NCBI GenBank assembly: GCA_036429605.1
Contig: JAVFKD010000004.1
Span: forward strand, 3,038,001 to 3,102,000
DNA length: 64,000 bases
Reading direction: 5' to 3'
From: Cladobotryum mycophilum
Taxonomy: Eukaryota > Ascomycota > Sordariomycetes > Hypocreales > Hypocreaceae
Below, one piece after another: positions 43,643 through 55,093 of the stretch. The notes beneath the pieces are model-generated. The model did no database searches. It saw only the letters and a list, made by a program, of their open reading frames with translations, and was not told the DNA's origin. Made by a program: the position numbers and the translations under genes. Position 1 is the first letter of the stretch; every line of letters begins with the position of its first letter.

Positions 43643-46365
43643 TCAGCTTTCAGGGTAGGACGTGATGTAGTCCAGATTAAGGTTGCTATAGTCCCAGATG
43701 CCAGCCAAGGTCCCGAGCTCAGCCTCTGTGATGTTTGCAAAGCTAAGATCTTGGTACTGATCTTCGGGTGCTAGCATGCCGCCATGATACGGCATCGTCG
43801 TCGGTACCGGCGCTCCGTTCATGTTGTCGCTAGGGGATGTCGACAAAATAAAAGACCCATCGACGCCAGATATGCCGCTACAAGGCGAGGGCACAAAGAC
43901 TACGCTGTCGGATTGCTGGTATTGAGGCGACATTGATTGCATACCCTGGTTCACGACGACCCAGCTATCATTAGACGGCGTATTATTATGCATAATGTGA
44001 TCGTGCATAATTTCATTATTCATTGCGTAAAGAGGGGGCCGGGAGAAGTATGAGGAGGGGCAGGTGTGGAGACTGGTGTGTCCACCATTCTGGGACGTTT
44101 CCGGTGGTAACTGTCTGTTGGTCCCTGATTCTGCTTGTCAATCTTCTTGGTAAGGCGACTGAGCATCTCGTATGGCTTCTTGGCCGTCGGGCTGACGGTG
44201 TGAATCTGCTTCAGCATGTTGAGCGAAGCCTCAATCGCCTTCATACACTCATCGCGTCTTGGTAAGCTGTGATCTTGGTCGTGTAGTACGGCTGAGCAAA
44301 GGAGGGCCGCCGTATCAAATATGTAAAACAATATAGAATGGAACTTGGCATCTCGGGGGTAAATAAATCCGAAAAATTCATAAAGCTTGCTCATGAGCTT
44401 TAGCGCGTACTTGACACCATCTCGGCGTATACCCTGCTCGGAGGCTGGCGAATTCCGAGACATTGGTTTCGCGAGATATGGGCGCATGGGATCCAAGGCC
44501 ATGGTGTAGCTCGTCGTGTGGAGGTAATGTCGATGCAGAGTAATCCAGAAGCAAACAGCATCCATACGCTTGTCGGTATTCTCCATTGTGTAAGGTTGTG
44601 GAAACCTCGAAATCCATCTCTCGACCATGCCTTTGTATTCTTCAATCGTCTGAGATGTTGTGACATTGGTGGGGCGCCCAAAGCGACGAGATAGCTTCCA
44701 AATAATTTCGGCTTGTAGCGTCATCGCCGCGACCGGGGAAGGTTCATAAGCTTCCAAGGAAAGCCCGGGAAGTTGGACATCACATTCTGTGGGATCCAGA
44801 ATGAGGGGTCGTGAGAGAAGAGATCCGACTTGCCTACGCGTTATAGAATATTAGAAGGACCTTCATCAGCGTGTAAATCGGAAACCACCTACCAATCCCA
44901 AATACTCAGCAGACACCATGCCCGTCTTCGCAGTTCTCTATCAGCGGCGGAGGAAACAGGCACGATGCCTTCTTGATGAATTCCTGGATTGAATACCGTG
45001 TCAGTAATCATTTTCTTTCACCAATGGAGATACGTAGGTAACGAATCGACATACCCAACTCCTGAGCTTCACGAATACCAGAGGTTAGAGCATGCCAACA
45101 GTCCACATAGCGGGCCTCGGATTTGAACCAATAACACGAATGCAGGAGTTGCTGGACCGTATACAAGTGGGCATTTCCAATGGGAATAGTATGGTAGAGC
45201 TCGCGCCCGGCCGTGTGATACTTTTCCGAGAGCTTTTGCATTGGTTGCCCAAGATCGCGTTCAAGTGTCTCCTGCAGCTGAGGGTCAGGGTATTGCGCCG
45301 AACAGGCGCAGACCATCATGAGAAGAGACGTCCAAGGGAGCGGGAGGGATTTGTTCTGATATCTGTCGCTCCACCATAGCTCATACTCCTTGACAAATGA
45401 CTCTGGGTGAATAATGTAGTGATGGAAGTTGACGATATTAAGAAAGTGCTGGACAAGCATATCTATTGGTGAGGCTTAGTATCCAGTGTGACGGGATTGC
45501 CAGATGATAAACTTACCAGTATAAGGCCGCGGCGGAAGAACCTGAAGCGCGTGATCCAGTTGGGTGCAATCGCCCATATCTCTGCAATATTGCTTTATGC
45601 CAGGCTTGGGCTTTTTCTAAAGAAGAGGGTCAGTGCCATGTCACAATGCCGATTTGTGCCGAGATGATGGCAATCGTACCTCTGCCTTGGGTCTATGAAG
45701 TGAAAGAAAGTGAGCAGCGGAATATCCAATTGCTTCAAGGTTGTCTTCATCGAAATCGTCGTCGTCATCTTCTTCTTCATTCCCATGACTTGTAGGTTGA
45801 GGTTGTTCCATGGGCGGTGGCGGTTGGTGGACTACTTGGCGGCTCTGGTTCACTGGAGGTGACCCCCGTCGAGAACGGTGCTGAAACGGCACTTGTCCTG
45901 GACCTTGCGCTTTTGGCAGTGGTTGCATGGCCATTCTCGGTTACACTATCACCAATATTAGAACAAACCTGAGCAGGATGCCGACGAGCGCTGGTGGCAT
46001 ATGAGAAGGGCATTATTATGACCCAAAGGTGGGGGAGAGTGGTGGTGGTGGTGGTGGTGGTGGCCAAACGGTCGAAGAAAGTCGCAACATAACAAACTCT
46101 GAAAATCAAGGACAATCCAGCGCCTTACGCATGCTCAAAACCACCGAAATCATAAAGTACAAATATCTCATAACCATCTTTGGTTTGTTTTGTTCTTGTT
46201 GTGTGTGCGGCTGTAGAACACACAGGGCAGGGTTGACGGGACGATGAAACGAGCTGAGTGACTTACTTTTTGCTTTCGCCGCTGGCATTCTGTGCAGGCA
46301 GAGCGAGCGATAGCGGGATGTTCCTTTGGCAGAGTATCCTCCATCGTCCTGACGTTGGAATGCAT
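43643..46365 (-). CDS. Zn2Cys6 transcription regulator with fungal-specific TF domain (C-terminus frame-shifted)
   Basis: Exons 46365-46267, 45945-45854(?), 45788(?)-45680, 45616-45517, 45462-45055, 44983-44893 and 44833-44020 give 570 residues. The Zn2Cys6 cluster is split by a 321-nt intron between its second and third Cys: SACTECQRRKQK / CNREWPCNHCQKRKVQDKC. The next junction (45789-45853, 65 nt) is my best phase-keeping solution but has a weak donor. The fungal-TF domain follows: HFLNIVNFHHYIIHPESFV, WHALTSGIREAQELG / IHQEG, DRELRRRAWCLLSIWDW / QVGSLLSRPLILDP. The frame stops at TGA 44022-44020, but an overlapping frame from 44023 continues for 126 residues (ITEAELGTLAGIWDYSNLNL), typical of the end of such regulators. 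A single-base shift therefore separates the tail. Targets are unknown. Confidence 0.75.
46039..46063. repeat. (GTG)n microsatellite inside the first intron of the regulator
   Basis: About eight GTG units lie between the exons that encode the two halves of the zinc cluster. Confidence 0.8.
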
Positions 46366-49052
46366 CGAACCTGACGGCCATACGGCTCAGGCGGCGAGGA
46401 TGTTGGAAGACGCACTCAGAGGTGGTCGAAAGCGTGAGTTGGGGACCGGTGAGTGAGTGAGTGAGTGAGTGAGTGAGTGATTGAACAATGAGACAATGTG
46501 AGAAGGGAGGCGAAAGAGGTGTGTGTGGTGGTGTGCGAGGATGGGAGAGGGGACTGTGTGGCTGCAAGCGATGCACCAACACAAAACTTCCGGTTGTCCG
46601 CCTTTACAAGTCAAGCTGTTAAAACACTAGGCAAAGTAAGAAAAGAAGGGGGAGAAGGAGGAGAAGAAGAAGAAATACAGATCAAAGTCGGGCTTTTTGC
46701 CAACAGACTCGATCAAGTCCTTGGTCCGAAGGTTGCGCCGGAAACATTGGCTGAAGTAGACGAAAAGCCTGAAATAAAAAAAATAAAAAAGGGACAGATG
46801 AGCGCGGACAGCTTGCAGGGCCAAGAAATGTATGCACGTTACGGAGTGCCGCGGGCTGAGTCGGTGGGCGATTTCTCAAGTGGAGCAAAAGCCCTTTTTA
46901 TCACGCTTTGACGATGGTGTCACATCTCATCAAGCAGCATACATGAAGAAAAAGCCGTTAGATAGGCAAGGTCCCAGACGTCTCAAAGGGCTAAGAGGGC
47001 TCCAAAAGGGCTCCAGAGGACCCGAGAGGGCCCAAGAGGACCACAGGAGGACCACAAGAGTACCCCCCGTCTCCTGTCGCACCGTTTATTGTGTTCCACC
47101 TGCGGATGCAGCCCCCGACTCTGCTGATTCGCCACGCCGTGCATCTCGAGGTCGCTGGACCGCGTGGGAAGGGATTCATGAATGTTGTCTCTTTTCTGTC
47201 CCCCCTCCCCCCAAAAAAAACCGTTGTTGTCCCCCTCCCTCCCTTCTTTCGTCTTCCCGCCTGAATCTTAGCGGATCCATGGTGAGCCACAAAGCAGAGC
47301 GTGGGAACCCGGTCCCCCTGTCCCAACCAATCGCGGATGGATCTTTGCACACTTGGCGGATTAGGGGAACCGATCGCGGTCCCCGGGCGCCACGCACTCA
47401 GCATGGGTCGCACAACGGTTTTTTCTCAACGGTCAACCCAGCAGTCTGGTCCGGACGAGATCTGCAGAGCACAGTCGTAAGACCTGGACGATATTGCTCC
47501 GGCAGATGGATGGGACACACCACCCAGCAAGGAGTCCACCCACCTACCGCTACCTTGCCATGCGAAGGCTTGTGCAGGCTTGCCCGTCCACACACACTCA
47601 ACCTCCTTCGCTCACTCAAAATCATCCACGTACATACATGTGTGGTGCGTAATATGCACCAGATCCTTGCACATCTAACGGTCGTCGGTGATCGGCCAGC
47701 CCATGACGAGGATCAAAGGGAGGGAGGGAGGGAGGGAGAAGGGAGGGCGTGGCGTGTGTGAGTGGCAGGGCGGACGGATCAAAGGAAACGAACAAAAGCA
47801 GTGTCTCACACCGAAAAGAAACATGGGAAATTTACTGTTTTCTTCGTTTTTGCATCATGAGCAAGAAAATGGGATTGATTTGTACTGTGTACCGCCATAT
47901 GACCACACGTGACGATGATGATGATGATGATGCCAACCTTGTTCGTATCACTGCTCCTTCCCCATCTTCTGGTGCGGATTTAAAATTTGGCCTGTCCCGC
48001 ACCATCACATATCACTTACTGCTTGCCTTAGTCGATAGCTGCCCGTTTATTAGCTGTTGGTAATTAGGTAGGCATTACCTAGCTGTACCCAGTAGTAATA
48101 TCTAGTTGGTCCCAGTTGGTTCAAGCAGCCGTTGGATATACCCTTGAACGTGCCTAAAGCTTGGCTGGGTTCTCGGGTGCTTTTAGTTGGTTCATAACGA
48201 AAAGCTGCAGCACCGTTTTTAATATATTTTGCGGGCAAGACAGGAATGTAGGCAGAAAATAACATGCTGCACGAGGCCGCATAAAGGAGCAGGCAGAAGA
48301 AAGTGGGGACACAGAGATGAGGGCCGTTGCAACGTCAAAATATTACTGCCTCGTACTCTGTGTACCTACCTGCGTATGTAGTAATGTACGGAGAGGTAGG
48401 TAGTACTGACTGCCCATTATTTATTATGGAGATGGAGTCTCACAGAAGTTTCTATCCACGGATGGTTCTTTTTTTTTTTTTGCCGTGATAGATTTTTCCG
48501 GAAGCCCTCCTCTGAGGTGTCCACCCAGCGCACTAACTCCCGAGTCCCCTCCCACTAAGATACCGCCTAGGAATGGTCCATCCTAGGTGCCTATCCACTA
48601 TAATATAGCGAGTGCGAGTCAAGGGAGCCCTGAGGGGAATTAGCTCTAGGACACTGCTGAACTTGGTGGGCAAATTTGGATCTACGAGTATTCTCCTCCA
48701 TTTCTCTCGTCTCTCTCTCCCTCTCTTTCTCTACATTTCTCCTGTTTCTCTGTATTTATCTTGTGTATTTTAATTCCTCATTCTTTTATTCATGCTGGAT
48801 TACTATTCCTTACCAATTACCTAGGGTGCTAGGCTACCTAGGCTAGGATACAGGCACTGTATGATATGGATGGTATCTTGCAACACCTCAGGCTCTGATC
48901 CGGTGTTTCTTTCCTCCTGCGTGTCTAGTGTACCCGACCACATCCACTAACCAACGTGGGAAAGTAGCCCGCCCATGTCGCCCAGCTCCACCAGAATAGT
49001 ACTTACCTAGTGGTAAGTAGCCTCAAATCATCATCAAACTCCTCTCTTCTTA
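46366..49052. other. Gene-free spacer between regulator and monooxygenase
   Basis: About 2.7 kb. The left part (46366-46620) is the upstream region of the regulator and contains (GTGA)n at 46449-46480. A purine-rich stretch (46640-47070) with GGGCTCC/GAGGACC echoes follows, then GC-rich DNA with no domain in any frame. The 309-codon plus-strand frame at 46832-47761 shows no protein-like pattern and I reject it as a gene. Confidence 0.5.
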
Positions 49053-51743
49053 TTAGGTGGCTTTGGCTTTGGCGGTGGCGGCCGAAACAGGTCTCAAGAC
49101 TCCGTCAAACCATCTCTGCATCTGATGCCACCCCTCTTCTTCCAACGTGGTAACCAGGCCAATGTACCCGTCTGGTCGCACCGTCACAATTGCACCCTTG
49201 TCCGCATCGACTCCATACCGCTCGTAAGCCCGGCCATGACCCTCGTGGTGGCTCTCACCATCCACAAACACTTTGTTATAGTCCCACCCTAACTTGTTAT
49301 CAAAGGGATGGTATACCTCGTGCAGGTCCCGCAACAACTCAACCTCTTCCCTGGCCGCCGAGTGCACCATCAGCACGTCCACAATGGACGGGTCTTGTTC
49401 GGTGTTGAACCTCGACGTCCCTGAGCCCACGCGTGGGTCCGGGCCCGGTGCCAGGCTGATGCGGGCATACCTGGCCAGCACCTCTGTCGAGAGCCATTCG
49501 CCGAGTTGGTTGACAATGGCAAGCTGCGAGGGACGCGAGATGTTGCCGCCAAAAACAACTACTCGGAACCGTCCGTCCGACGGCATATGAAGTTGCAGTT
49601 CCCATGGCCTAGCGTCGGCTTGGCACATTACCTTGTGAGACGCGAATCGTGTCCCTGGCTCACAGTGTTCTGCCAATCCGCTGGTACCAAGGATGGACTG
49701 ACTCTGGGACTGCATCTGGCTCTCGCCTGGTGGCGTCGAGCTCGAACCGTCTTCGCCAGCCGGCGGCTTTGACACGATAATGCTCGGCTGATAGCATATG
49801 CCAACCCCAGTGGTAAACTGTTTTTCGTCACGCCATTCCATTATTAGCTATGCAATTCTAGGCTGGAAAAAATGCCATCCACGGCCGGCATCCGATATAC
49901 CCTTCTCCTCCTCCTGAAGTTCTCCACATTGGCGGCCGCCACTATCACCAAGCGAAAGGGAGAAAGGTACTATCTACTAGGAAGGGAATGAGAAACAAAA
50001 AGTACGTACCATTTGGCTCAGCCGGAACGCTTCTTGGAATTGTTCCATTGAAACGTCTTTCGACGGTCGGCCCGCAAACATTTTGGAGAATTTCTGATCA
50101 AAGGCAATCAGCTGCTTTGCGATTTGCCGCCTCTCTAGCTCGTATGTGTCGAGAACCTCCCGTCTCAGCATCTTCTTGCATACTAGGCCGAGCTTCCAGC
50201 CAAGGTTGTACGTGTCCCCCATGGACACATTCATTCCCTGTCCGGCCTTGGGCGAGTGCGTGTGCACGGCGTCTGCGAGGTGTCAGTGGGATTGCCAGTG
50301 GCGTTAGAGGTCTAGACGGTGTGGCTTGGTTACCTCCTGCAAGAAACACGCGGTTAAGCTTGCTGAATCGATCGCCCGACCGTTGACCAACTTGGTATGC
50401 GGTCCACCTGCAAATGTCTCACTCAGCCATCCATTCATCTTGACCGTTTTTTTCCTAGGCATCGGTTTGTCACCGAGCCAGGGTTACAGGTCCACTCACC
50501 AATCAATGTAGTGGTAATCGAGCTTGTACGGGCTGAAGATTTTCCTTGCCGTTGCGAGGATCAAGTCCGGCGTGATCTTAGACCTGTCGACACGACCAGA
50601 GCCATCAGACACTCCTTTAAGTTGGGTGTAAACTCTGACGATGCGGTTCTCTCTTGGAATCAGCATGACAGTACCAGAGTCAGCGCTGTGTATCATGCAT
50701 CGGTTTCTGATATCGGCTATCGTCACGCGTTAGTTTCTCTGCCCGCTTCAGAGTTGAATTGCTTGGACTCACGAAAGTCTGTGAGGGGAATGATGTCCAT
50801 AACTCCCCTGTTCATTTATCAGCTTCATTGAGACTCTCACCTCTTGTAATAGTTCAACTTACCAGACAGCATCTGTCGTCTCTCCCTTCATCTCGTATTC
50901 CTCCCCGAGTGTCTTTCTCACCCAGGAGTGTGCACCGTCACATCCAACCACATACTTCGCCCTCACCTTTTCTTCCCTGATGCCAACGCTCGTCTCGAGC
51001 ACTTTGGCTGTGTCATCTTCCGACAGGTTGCTTCGAAACATACCATCGCCCAAATTGCTTAGCTTCTGGGTTGGTGTGGCTTCTTCTTCTGTCAGATGTC
51101 TCAGTGTCACCTCGACGGGATATGCGTCTTCATCGTCGACAAGGCTTTCATCGATACTCAGCGACGTTGGCATGACCTTTCTCTCGACCTCGACAAGGGG
51201 ATGTTTAGGTGAGGCGGAAGCATGGATCGTGTCGATGAGAAAACCTTCGACACGGCCCTGGTGCATGACGGACTCGGTAAAGCGACCGATATTTGGTGTA
51301 GTATTCGGTCCTCTGTGGTGGCGGTGGATATTGCCATCATCGCCCGGGTTCCAAAAGCTGACCTCTGTTTGGGCAATGTCAGTTTCCTCTCTCTTTATTC
51401 ATTACATTATCTCGGGTCGGGCATTATACCCAGGATGTGGTTGGCCTCCCGCCACACTTTGTGCCCGATGCCAAAGGTGTCGAAGATTTCTAGGGTGCGA
51501 ACTTGAAACCTGTACCGAATGCATTAGACCTCATTTCTCTCCGAGTGATGCAGGCAAGCTGTAACAAAGGGATGGATATTACCCGTCGGCCTGTCCAGAG
51601 TACACCTTATCAGTTCGTTTATCCACCACTCGAGTCGTAATACCCAATTTTGCCATCCACAGAGATAGCATCAGACCCGCAGGCCCGGCGCCGATGATGA
51701 GAACATCAACCTCCGAAGGCTTGGGGTGTTTTGGGCTTTCCAT
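49053..51743 (-). CDS. FAD-dependent aromatic monooxygenase (phenol 2-monooxygenase type)
   Basis: Eight exons (51743-51583, 51509-51430, 51364-50863, 50807-50773, 50716-50500, 50407-50334, 50272-50010, 49817-49053) keep phase throughout and give 698 residues. The first FAD motif is VLIIGAGPAGLMLSLWMAKL (near residue 18). The DG motif is YVVGCDGAHSWVRKTLGEEY (near 222). The second FAD motif is GDAVHTHSPKAGQGMNVSMG (near 356, after splicing). A thioredoxin-like C-terminal domain follows (FRVVVFGGNISRPSQL; VTVRPDGYIGLVTTLEEEGW). This order is that of phenol hydroxylases of the PheA/TfdB group, which add one oxygen to phenolic rings using NAD(P)H and oxygen. Length agrees with the family. Substrate is unknown. 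Genes of this type also tailor polyketides, but no synthase is in the window. Confidence 0.85.
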
Positions 51744-52175
51744 GTTGGACAAGAATGTGACTCGGATAAGTAAGTCGGTTGTATAAATGGCTTAACGTGT
51801 AGTTGGAAGGGAAGGTTGAGATTGATGAACACTATGGAAATAAATGCGAGCACGTTTATCTTTATATGTCTATCTGCAATTCCATATTTTTACTTGTGAT
51901 ATATAATGTCTCAACCATGCATCCACGTGGAGTTTGACAACTTGACATGCCAGCCCGCCAGTCTCACAAGGATAGGTAATCATGGGTCAATCATGACCAA
52001 ACAAAAACAGGTTTTTCCAGATTGTGCAAGGTAGCAAACCCCCCAGTATCGTTGAATCACAAGTAAGGAATGAGTAAAGCTCCCGTCTTGGCGGAAAACC
52101 ACAGGCATTGATTGGCACAATCGTCCTTGACATGTCCCCCGCTGTGCATTTTGAAAAAGCTTAGGTGAACCTTAG
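51744..52175. other. Promoter side of monooxygenase / 3' side of GRC3
   Basis: 432 nt between two minus-strand genes. No other feature is recognised. Confidence 0.45.
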
Positions 52176-54620
52176 TTAATCGCCCTGGCTGCGGCCCAAG
52201 TCTCTGCGTACCCGCCACACGCGGGAGCCTATTGGTCGCTTCTCGTTTCCCTTGAGAATCTCCACCCAGGGAGGCCCGGCATTGCTGCCGGCACTTTGAC
52301 CGGACGGGGATGTCGCGCCAGCACCATCTACATCAATCTCCTGGTCCTCGTCCTCGTCCTCGCTTGTGTCGTCATTCATGCCTTCTAATTGTTTGTCAGC
52401 GCTTTCATCCTGCTGACCAGAGCGTTCGTAGAGGTCTTCGGTGTAGGCCCATGTCGGGGCGTCGAATTTGCCGTGGACGAGGACCATGTGCCTGCCCTGG
52501 GATTTGATCTCCTGGATACGTTTTGGCGGTATGGGAGTGAGCACCTCGAGGCATTTGGTTGCCGTGTTGATGCCTCGGATCAGGACCAAGCCGATTGTTT
52601 TAGAATAGCGCGGGTCGAGAGCGACGTCATTGGGGTTAGGGATATAGGGTAGTCCTTCAGGCGTGGAGGAAACCAGGTTGATTAACTCGCCCGTTTCACC
52701 GCTCGTATCCATTGCGTCTGCAGCGGCCTCGGGCGGATCGCCTTTGAGAAGCCCCCGAAATGCCTTGGGATCTTCGATATCTACGGCAGCAACGATCATG
52801 CCATTGATGCTGTCGACTAGCAATTCTGGTGGCGATTGGTAATCGTAGGATAAGATACCAAGTATTCCACTCTGGGGACCCGAGTACCGCACCTGCCATG
52901 GGGGAAGGGCGGATAGCGGCGATGGGTTCCATTTTAATCTGGTCTGCATGCCCGAAGAGCCGCTATTCGTCAGATGGAAATATGACATGGTCGACATGGT
53001 TCTGAGATGGGCGGCGGTTCGGGATGCAAACTCAGATGGCTGCGAGGGCAAGGTGGTAAACATCTTTTTCGTGGCACTGCGCAGACCCTCTACCGTCTCA
53101 GCCGGGCCATCCTCAGACATGTAAATAACTTCCGCTGGGTTAACCTTGTTGATGAGTTCGACTAGCAAGTCCAAGCCAGTCCCAAGAATCCACCCTGGAG
53201 AATTGATCAGGAGGTGGGAGTTGCGGAGAGTCCTGCGAGCGGTTTCCAGAAGATCAAGAGCGCTCTCGAGGTAATATTCTGGTGCGGAGGCGGGGGTCAC
53301 GGAGGCCAAAGCATGGCATCTGACAACTTTGTAGGAAGTATCGTCCAAACTTGGGTGAGTGAATGGAACACCTAGATTTGGTTGTGTGATATGAACTAGA
53401 GACAACGTCCCTGGCGGAGCATATTCGGGCTGGCCGGGATCAAGGTCCAAGACGGCTACTCCATGAGTGGATTTCTGAGATGTCGTTTGCTCACCGGTCA
53501 AAAGGCGATTGGTGAGAAGCTTGGAAAACGTCGACTTTCCAGCTGATTTTGGTCCACAGACGAGAATAACAGAGGGGCCACTGTCAGTTACAGACGATAC
53601 CAGAGTTGCTAGCTTCTTATTCCATTCAGGGGGTGATGAAAGCTCTTGAATCACACTCTTCTTAGGGGCATCATCCGACGTGCAAATCTGTGACCATGTC
53701 AGCTACGGCACAATAGGGATGTGATATATCGTGGGCTTACGACTTGGAATGTCCTCCCGGTGCCTAATTTGGATTCTTTGCCATCATCAAGATCATTCCA
53801 TATTTTCTTGAAAAGAGGCGACAGGCGATCCAGTTTTCGAAAGTCGTCAAAGTTTGGATCATTGTGAATTTCCAAGCTTGTCCTTTCAGGGGTTCTCAAA
53901 ACTGGGATCGAATGGCAATGAGGAGCGTGGATCCAGTGTATTTTTTCGGATGGTCGGAAAATGGCTCCTGAAACTGCAACTTCACCCGTGAGAACTCGGA
54001 TACCATAGTTCCCAAGGATGAGAAAGCGCTGCCAACGTTAGCAATGAGCGTTTGGCCGGAATTTGTTCCTTACTTCGCTGTCCTTTAACCTCAGCTGAAG
54101 CACACCATTTGGTGTTATTCGGCAGTTGTTTTTGGACAAGAGAAAGGATGAATATGAAGCTCTTTGAGGAGTCACGGAACCGGTATCAGGTGTAGACAGA
54201 CCTGATTCGGTGCTAAGATTCAGTCATAAGTTTTGGATGAAATGCGTGTCAAGTATAAAATCGCCTACTTTGGCTTCTTCTGCAAGGAAGATTTGAGTTT
54301 GGCCTTGTTAGAGCTTATTCCCGAACCCCTTTTTGGCGACTTGGGGCTATCACTGTTGCGTTTGAGATTTTGCAAGACGCTGAACGCATTCGTCCTGGCT
54401 GGTGTCTCTTCAGGTTCAGGAGAAGAGCTAGGTTCTTGTGCCGGAGTAGGTGCAGCCAGACGACGCCGAGCTGCGAGGGCACTTATCGCGCTTACAGGTG
54501 CTTCAAAACTGTCAGTGAATAATTCAATTTGACAAGCAAATCAGACATGGTCTAGAATTGATGCGACTGACCCTGAGGAGCGACTTGAGCATCCAACTTG
54601 CGCCGTTTGCTAGAAGACAT
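52176..54620 (-). CDS. GRC3: Polynucleotide 5'-hydroxyl-kinase Grc3 (pre-rRNA processing)
   Basis: Exons 54620-54572, 54500-54269, 54212-54074, 54028-53741 and 53687-52176 (introns 71, 56, 45 and 53 nt) give 739 residues. The start MSSSKRRKLDAQVAPQ is a basic, nuclear-signal-like head. A beta-rich domain follows: NGVLQLRLKDSE / RFLILGNYGIRVLTGEVAV, then HWIHAPHCHSIPVL, a hallmark of Grc3/NOL9. The kinase domain has P-loop CGPKSAGKSTFSK (near residue 281), LDLDPGQPEYAPPGTLSLV, and INSPGWILGTGLDLLVELI. The C-terminal domain contains YDYQSPPELLVDSINGMIVA and GLVLIRGINTATKCLEVLTP. Grc3 pairs with Las1 to cut and phosphorylate ITS2 in the nucleolus and has also been tied to Pol I termination in yeast. 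It is head-to-head with RPA34. Confidence 0.9.
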
Positions 54621-55093
54621 GTTCAAGTATTTCCACGGCACCCAAATCAGATAAAGATTAAAACATGTAAACTTTTAAACAATTGAGTCTGATGACAAGT
54701 ATATGAGTAGCATAGAAAAGATGAAGTAATCTGTATGATTTATGTAATGAAGCATTAAATCTAGCCATTGACTCTTCAAGAGACAGGCTCTCGCTAGATA
54801 AGCACCAAAAGAAATGCTGTCATATCTCTTATCGATAAGAACAAATCACCAAATTTTTTATCTTTTTTTATCTTTCGGCGCCAAATTTTCTTCGCTTTCG
54901 CAACGCAGAGAGAGCGCGTGCACCAAGAGAGCTTTCCCCAATCAAGCAGCGCGCGTCACTTTGTGGGGCCTCACTTTTGCAGAGGTATCTCAAAATTTCA
55001 GCCTTTTTGAGACCTGCGCGGTAGCTCACCTTTCACCTTCAACTCTCCATTGAACACCCCCCACGGCGCATTACATCTCCACGACTCAGCAAG
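54621..55093. promoter_or_regulatory. Bidirectional promoter GRC3 / RPA34
   Basis: 473 nt separate the two ATGs. The stretch carries AAATTTT-like cores (about 54853, 54884 and 54990), loosely like the RRPE element of yeast ribosome-biogenesis promoters, and a perfect palindrome at 54827-54840. Control is inferred from layout only. Confidence 0.5.
54827..54840. promoter_or_regulatory. 14-bp perfect palindrome TCTTATCGATAAGA
   Basis: Two GATA cores face each other around a central TATCGATA. It could bind a GATA factor dimer or a TATCGATA-binding factor. It lies near the middle of the shared promoter. Confidence 0.45.

Noticed and set aside
46832..47761. Plus-strand 309-codon open frame
   Set aside because: Arises in GC-rich, stop-poor DNA; Arg/Pro/Gly-rich with no fold pattern and overlapping frames on the other strand.
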